From assembly GCF_002563695.1 (NCBI RefSeq), contig NZ_PDJI01000004.1, positions 248,001 through 312,000 of the forward strand: a stretch of 64,000 nt of DNA. Reading direction: 5' to 3'. The stretch comes from Georgenia soli (GTDB lineage Bacteria; Actinomycetota; Actinomycetes; Actinomycetales; Actinomycetaceae). A model generated the notes under the pieces. It worked only from the letters and a program-made list of their open reading frames with translations. It had not been told where the DNA came from and searched no databases. Made by a program: the position numbers and the translations under genes. Shown here piece by piece: positions 60,530-64,000 of this stretch (its first letter is position 1; each line of letters begins with the position of its first letter).

Positions 60530-61250
60530 CGGAGGTCGTGGCGCCCGGGACCGCCGGCGCCCTGAGCAAGTCGCAGCGGGCCTACGCCTGGATCAAGGAA
60601 CGCATCACGAGCCAGGAGTTCACCCCGGGCTACCGGCTCGTCCTGTCCGCGCTCGCCGACGACCTCGGCATGAGCGTCGTGCCCGTGCGGGAGGCGATCC
60701 GCCAGCTCGAGGCGGAGGGCCTGGTCACGTTCAAGCGCAACGTCGGCGCCCACGTGTCGATGGTGGACGACTCCCAGTACCGGCACAGCATGCAGACGCT
60801 GGCGATCCTGGAGGGCGCGGCGACCGCGCTCTCCGCCCGGCGCCTCAGCGCGGCCGACGTGCGCAGCGCCCGGGAGGTCAACGCCCGGATGATCGACGCG
60901 CTGGACCAGTTCGACCCGCCGGCGTTCACACGCCTGAACCAGCAGTTCCACTCGATCCTGTACCAGCACTGCGACAACCCGCGGATGCTCGAGCTCGTCG
61001 ACGCGGAGTGGGCGCGCCTGGGCCACCTGCGCGCCTCGACCTTCAGCTTCGTGCCGGGACGCGCGCAGGAGTCCGTGCGTGAGCACGAGAACATCGTCCG
61101 CCTGATCGAGGCCGGGGCCGCCCTCGCCGAGATCGAGAGGGCGGCCCGGGAGCACCGCTTCGCCACCCTCGACGCCTACATGACCCGCGAGCGCCCGGAG
61201 CAGTCCCTGGGCGGGCCCGCACACGACCCCCACCCGACCGGAGGCACCCA

Positions 61251-61254
<4 letters not shown>
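60511..61254 (+). CDS. GntR-family transcriptional regulator, FCD subfamily
   Basis: 247 residues. The N-terminal winged helix is at about 22-90 (YAWIKERITSQEFTPGYRLV, LADDLGMSVVPVREAIRQLE), and the FCD effector domain follows (LNQQFHSILYQHCDNPRMLE, REHENIVRLIEAG), with His residues typical of the metal site. It lies inside the catabolic operon, overlapping both neighbours (19 bp before, GTGA after), so is expressed with the genes it probably controls. The CGTATACG motif found in three promoters fits an FCD operator. Confidence 0.93.
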
Positions 61255-62822
<1,568 letters not shown>

Positions 62823-62857
62823 GCACCCCCACCCGTACGGAAGGCAAGGACGCTGAC

Positions 62858-64000
62858 GTGACCAAGCGTGACCAGATGACCCCCACCACCTCCGGCTTCT
62901 TCGTGTCGCAGGAGGCACCCATCCACACCGACAACCCCGTCCCCACCCCGAGCGTGCCGGCGCCGGACATCCTGCGCTGCGCCTACATGGAGCTCGTGGT
63001 CACCGACCTGACGGCCTCCCGGAACTTCTACGTCGACGTGCTCGGCCTCACGGTGACGGAGGAGGACGAGGAGACCGTCTACCTGCGGAGCATCGAGGAG
63101 TTCATCCACCACAACCTCGTGCTGCGCAAGGGACCGGTCGCCGCCGTGGCGGCGTTCTCCTACCGGGTGCGCAGCCCGGAGGACCTGGACAAGGCCGTCG
63201 CCTTCTACACCGAGCTCGGCTGCCGCGTGGAGCGCCGTGCGGAGGGCTTCACCAAGGGCATCGGGGACTCGGTCCGCGTGGAGGACCCGCTCGGCTTCCC
63301 GTACGAGTTCTTCCACGACGTCGAGCACGTCGAGCGTCTCGCGTGGCGCTACGACCTCTACACCCCGGGGGCGCTCGTGCGCCTCGACCACTTCAACCAG
63401 GTCACCCCGGACGTGCCGCGCGCGACGAAGTTCATGCAGGACCTCGGCTTCCGCGTCACCGAGGACATCCAGGACGAGGAGGGCACGGTCTACGCGGCGT
63501 GGATGCGCCGCAAGCCGACCGTCCACGACACCGCGATGACCGGCGGGGACGGTCCGCGGATGCACCACGTCGCGTTCGCCACGCACGAGAAGCACAACAT
63601 CCTCGCGATCTGCGACAAGCTGGGCGCGCTGCGCATGTCGGACCGCATCGAGCGCGGCCCCGGCCGGCACGGGGTGTCCAACGCCTTCTACCTCTACCTG
63701 CGCGACCCGGACGGTCACCGCGTGGAGATCTACACGCAGGACTACTACACGGGCGACCCGGACAACCCGGTCGTCACCTGGGACGTCCACGACAACCAGC
63801 GGCGTGACTGGTGGGGCACGCCGGTCGTCCCGTCCTGGTACACCGAGGCGTCCCTCGTGCTCGACCTGGACGGCAACCCCCAGCCGGTTCGCGAGCGGAC
63901 CGACACCAGCGAGATGGCCGTGACCATCGGGGCCGACGGCTTCTCGTACACCCGCCGCGAGGAGGGCGAGGAGTCGATGCCGAGCTGGAAGCAGGGCGAG
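62858..64000 (+). CDS. hpaD: Homoprotocatechuate 2,3-dioxygenase, 3' end cut by window edge
   Basis: 381 visible residues of an extradiol dioxygenase closely matching the Brevibacterium fuscum enzyme. Metal ligands His178 (RLDHFNQVTP), His237 (GPRMHHVAFATH) and Glu290 (HRVEIYTQDYY), and the catalytic second-sphere His223 (PTVHDTA) and Tyr280 are all present, so it should be active. It opens the ring of 3,4-dihydroxyphenylacetate next to the hydroxyls. The GTG at 62858 follows AAGGA by seven bases and adds about 23 residues to the Brevibacterium N-terminus; an ATG six codons later is possible. No stop is reached, but only a few residues should be missing. Confidence 0.95.
   Translation, partial: MTKRDQMTPTTSGFFVSQEAPIHTDNPVPTPSVPAPDILRCAYMELVVTDLTASRNFYVDVLGLTVTEEDEETVYLRSIEEFIHHNLVLRKGPVAAVAAFSYRVRSPEDLDKAVAFYTELGCRVERRAEGFTKGIGDSVRVEDPLGFPYEFFHDVEHVERLAWRYDLYTPGALVRLDHFNQVTPDVPRATKFMQDLGFRVTEDIQDEEGTVYAAWMRRKPTVHDTAMTGGDGPRMHHVAFATHEKHNILAICDKLGALRMSDRIERGPGRHGVSNAFYLYLRDPDGHRVEIYTQDYYTGDPDNPVVTWDVHDNQRRDWWGTPVVPSWYTEASLVLDLDGNPQPVRERTDTSEMAVTIGADGFSYTRREEGEESMPSWKQGE

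Overview
The window is about 64 kb of very GC-rich DNA. Genes are dense, many start with GTG (two with TTG), and ATGA/GTGA start-stop overlaps are common. It contains the pgsA-DUF881-sbp-DUF881-garA-ftsR-DUF151-merR block, F420-type and DUF222/HNH (13E12) families, and a homoprotocatechuate dioxygenase very like the Brevibacterium enzyme. Together these point to the chromosome of a high-GC actinobacterium, probably Micrococcales. Genus cannot be fixed from sequence alone. There is no rRNA, tRNA, CRISPR array, transposase or clear prophage.

Layout. 1-3.1 kb: a truncated ECF42-type sigma factor, then an NAD-dependent epimerase and an ECF41 sigma factor with a fused SnoaL-like domain, preceded by a textbook ECF41 promoter. 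3.1-6.9 kb: DUF2695 protein, a divergent carbamoyltransferase, an HtrA-like protease with Glu in place of the catalytic Asp, and a lipoprotein. 7-12.8 kb (minus strand): the conserved actinobacterial pgsA/garA/ftsR locus. 12.9-24.7 kb: housekeeping and envelope genes (DUF4126, LLM oxidoreductase, RNase HI, a GlgC-like protein, aminopeptidase N, universal stress protein, DUF6328, ArfB, VOC proteins, an ICMT-like methyltransferase, a LuxR/TPR regulator). 25.2-29.7 kb: a MoxR-DUF58-transglutaminase operon. 29.9-34 kb: AI-2E-type permease, sucrase-ferredoxin-like protein and a DUF222-HNH nuclease with an unusual 44-bp tandem array in front of it. 34.4-43.8 kb: HrpB helicase, an RsbQ-RsbP-like stress-signalling pair, a PLP decarboxylase, a serine-hydrolase-like lipoprotein without its catalytic residues, RlmC and a DUF1810 protein.

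43.8-64 kb is an accessory, catabolic region. A cyclase and a ThDP enzyme form a tight two-gene operon. Next comes a 782-residue secreted coiled-coil protein with exactly two cysteines, one at each end. Then follow a second ThDP enzyme, an aldehyde dehydrogenase, an aromatic FAD monooxygenase with a divergent IclR regulator, two MFS transporters, and a divergent operon of a FAH-RraA fusion, a GntR/FCD regulator, HpaE and HpaD (cut by the window end). The last four encode lower steps of homoprotocatechuate (3,4-dihydroxyphenylacetate) meta-cleavage. The ThDP enzyme, dehydrogenase and monooxygenase could feed it from an aryl-pyruvate, but that is inference. A palindromic CGTATACG-type motif recurs in the promoter regions of this island and may be the operator of the GntR protein.

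Most interesting: the two-cysteine, mirror-symmetric coiled-coil protein; the 44-bp array of TGTGGA motifs; the FAH-RraA fusion with its shared operator motif; and four proteins whose family active-site residues are changed (protease, carbamoyltransferase, GlgC-like, serine hydrolase).
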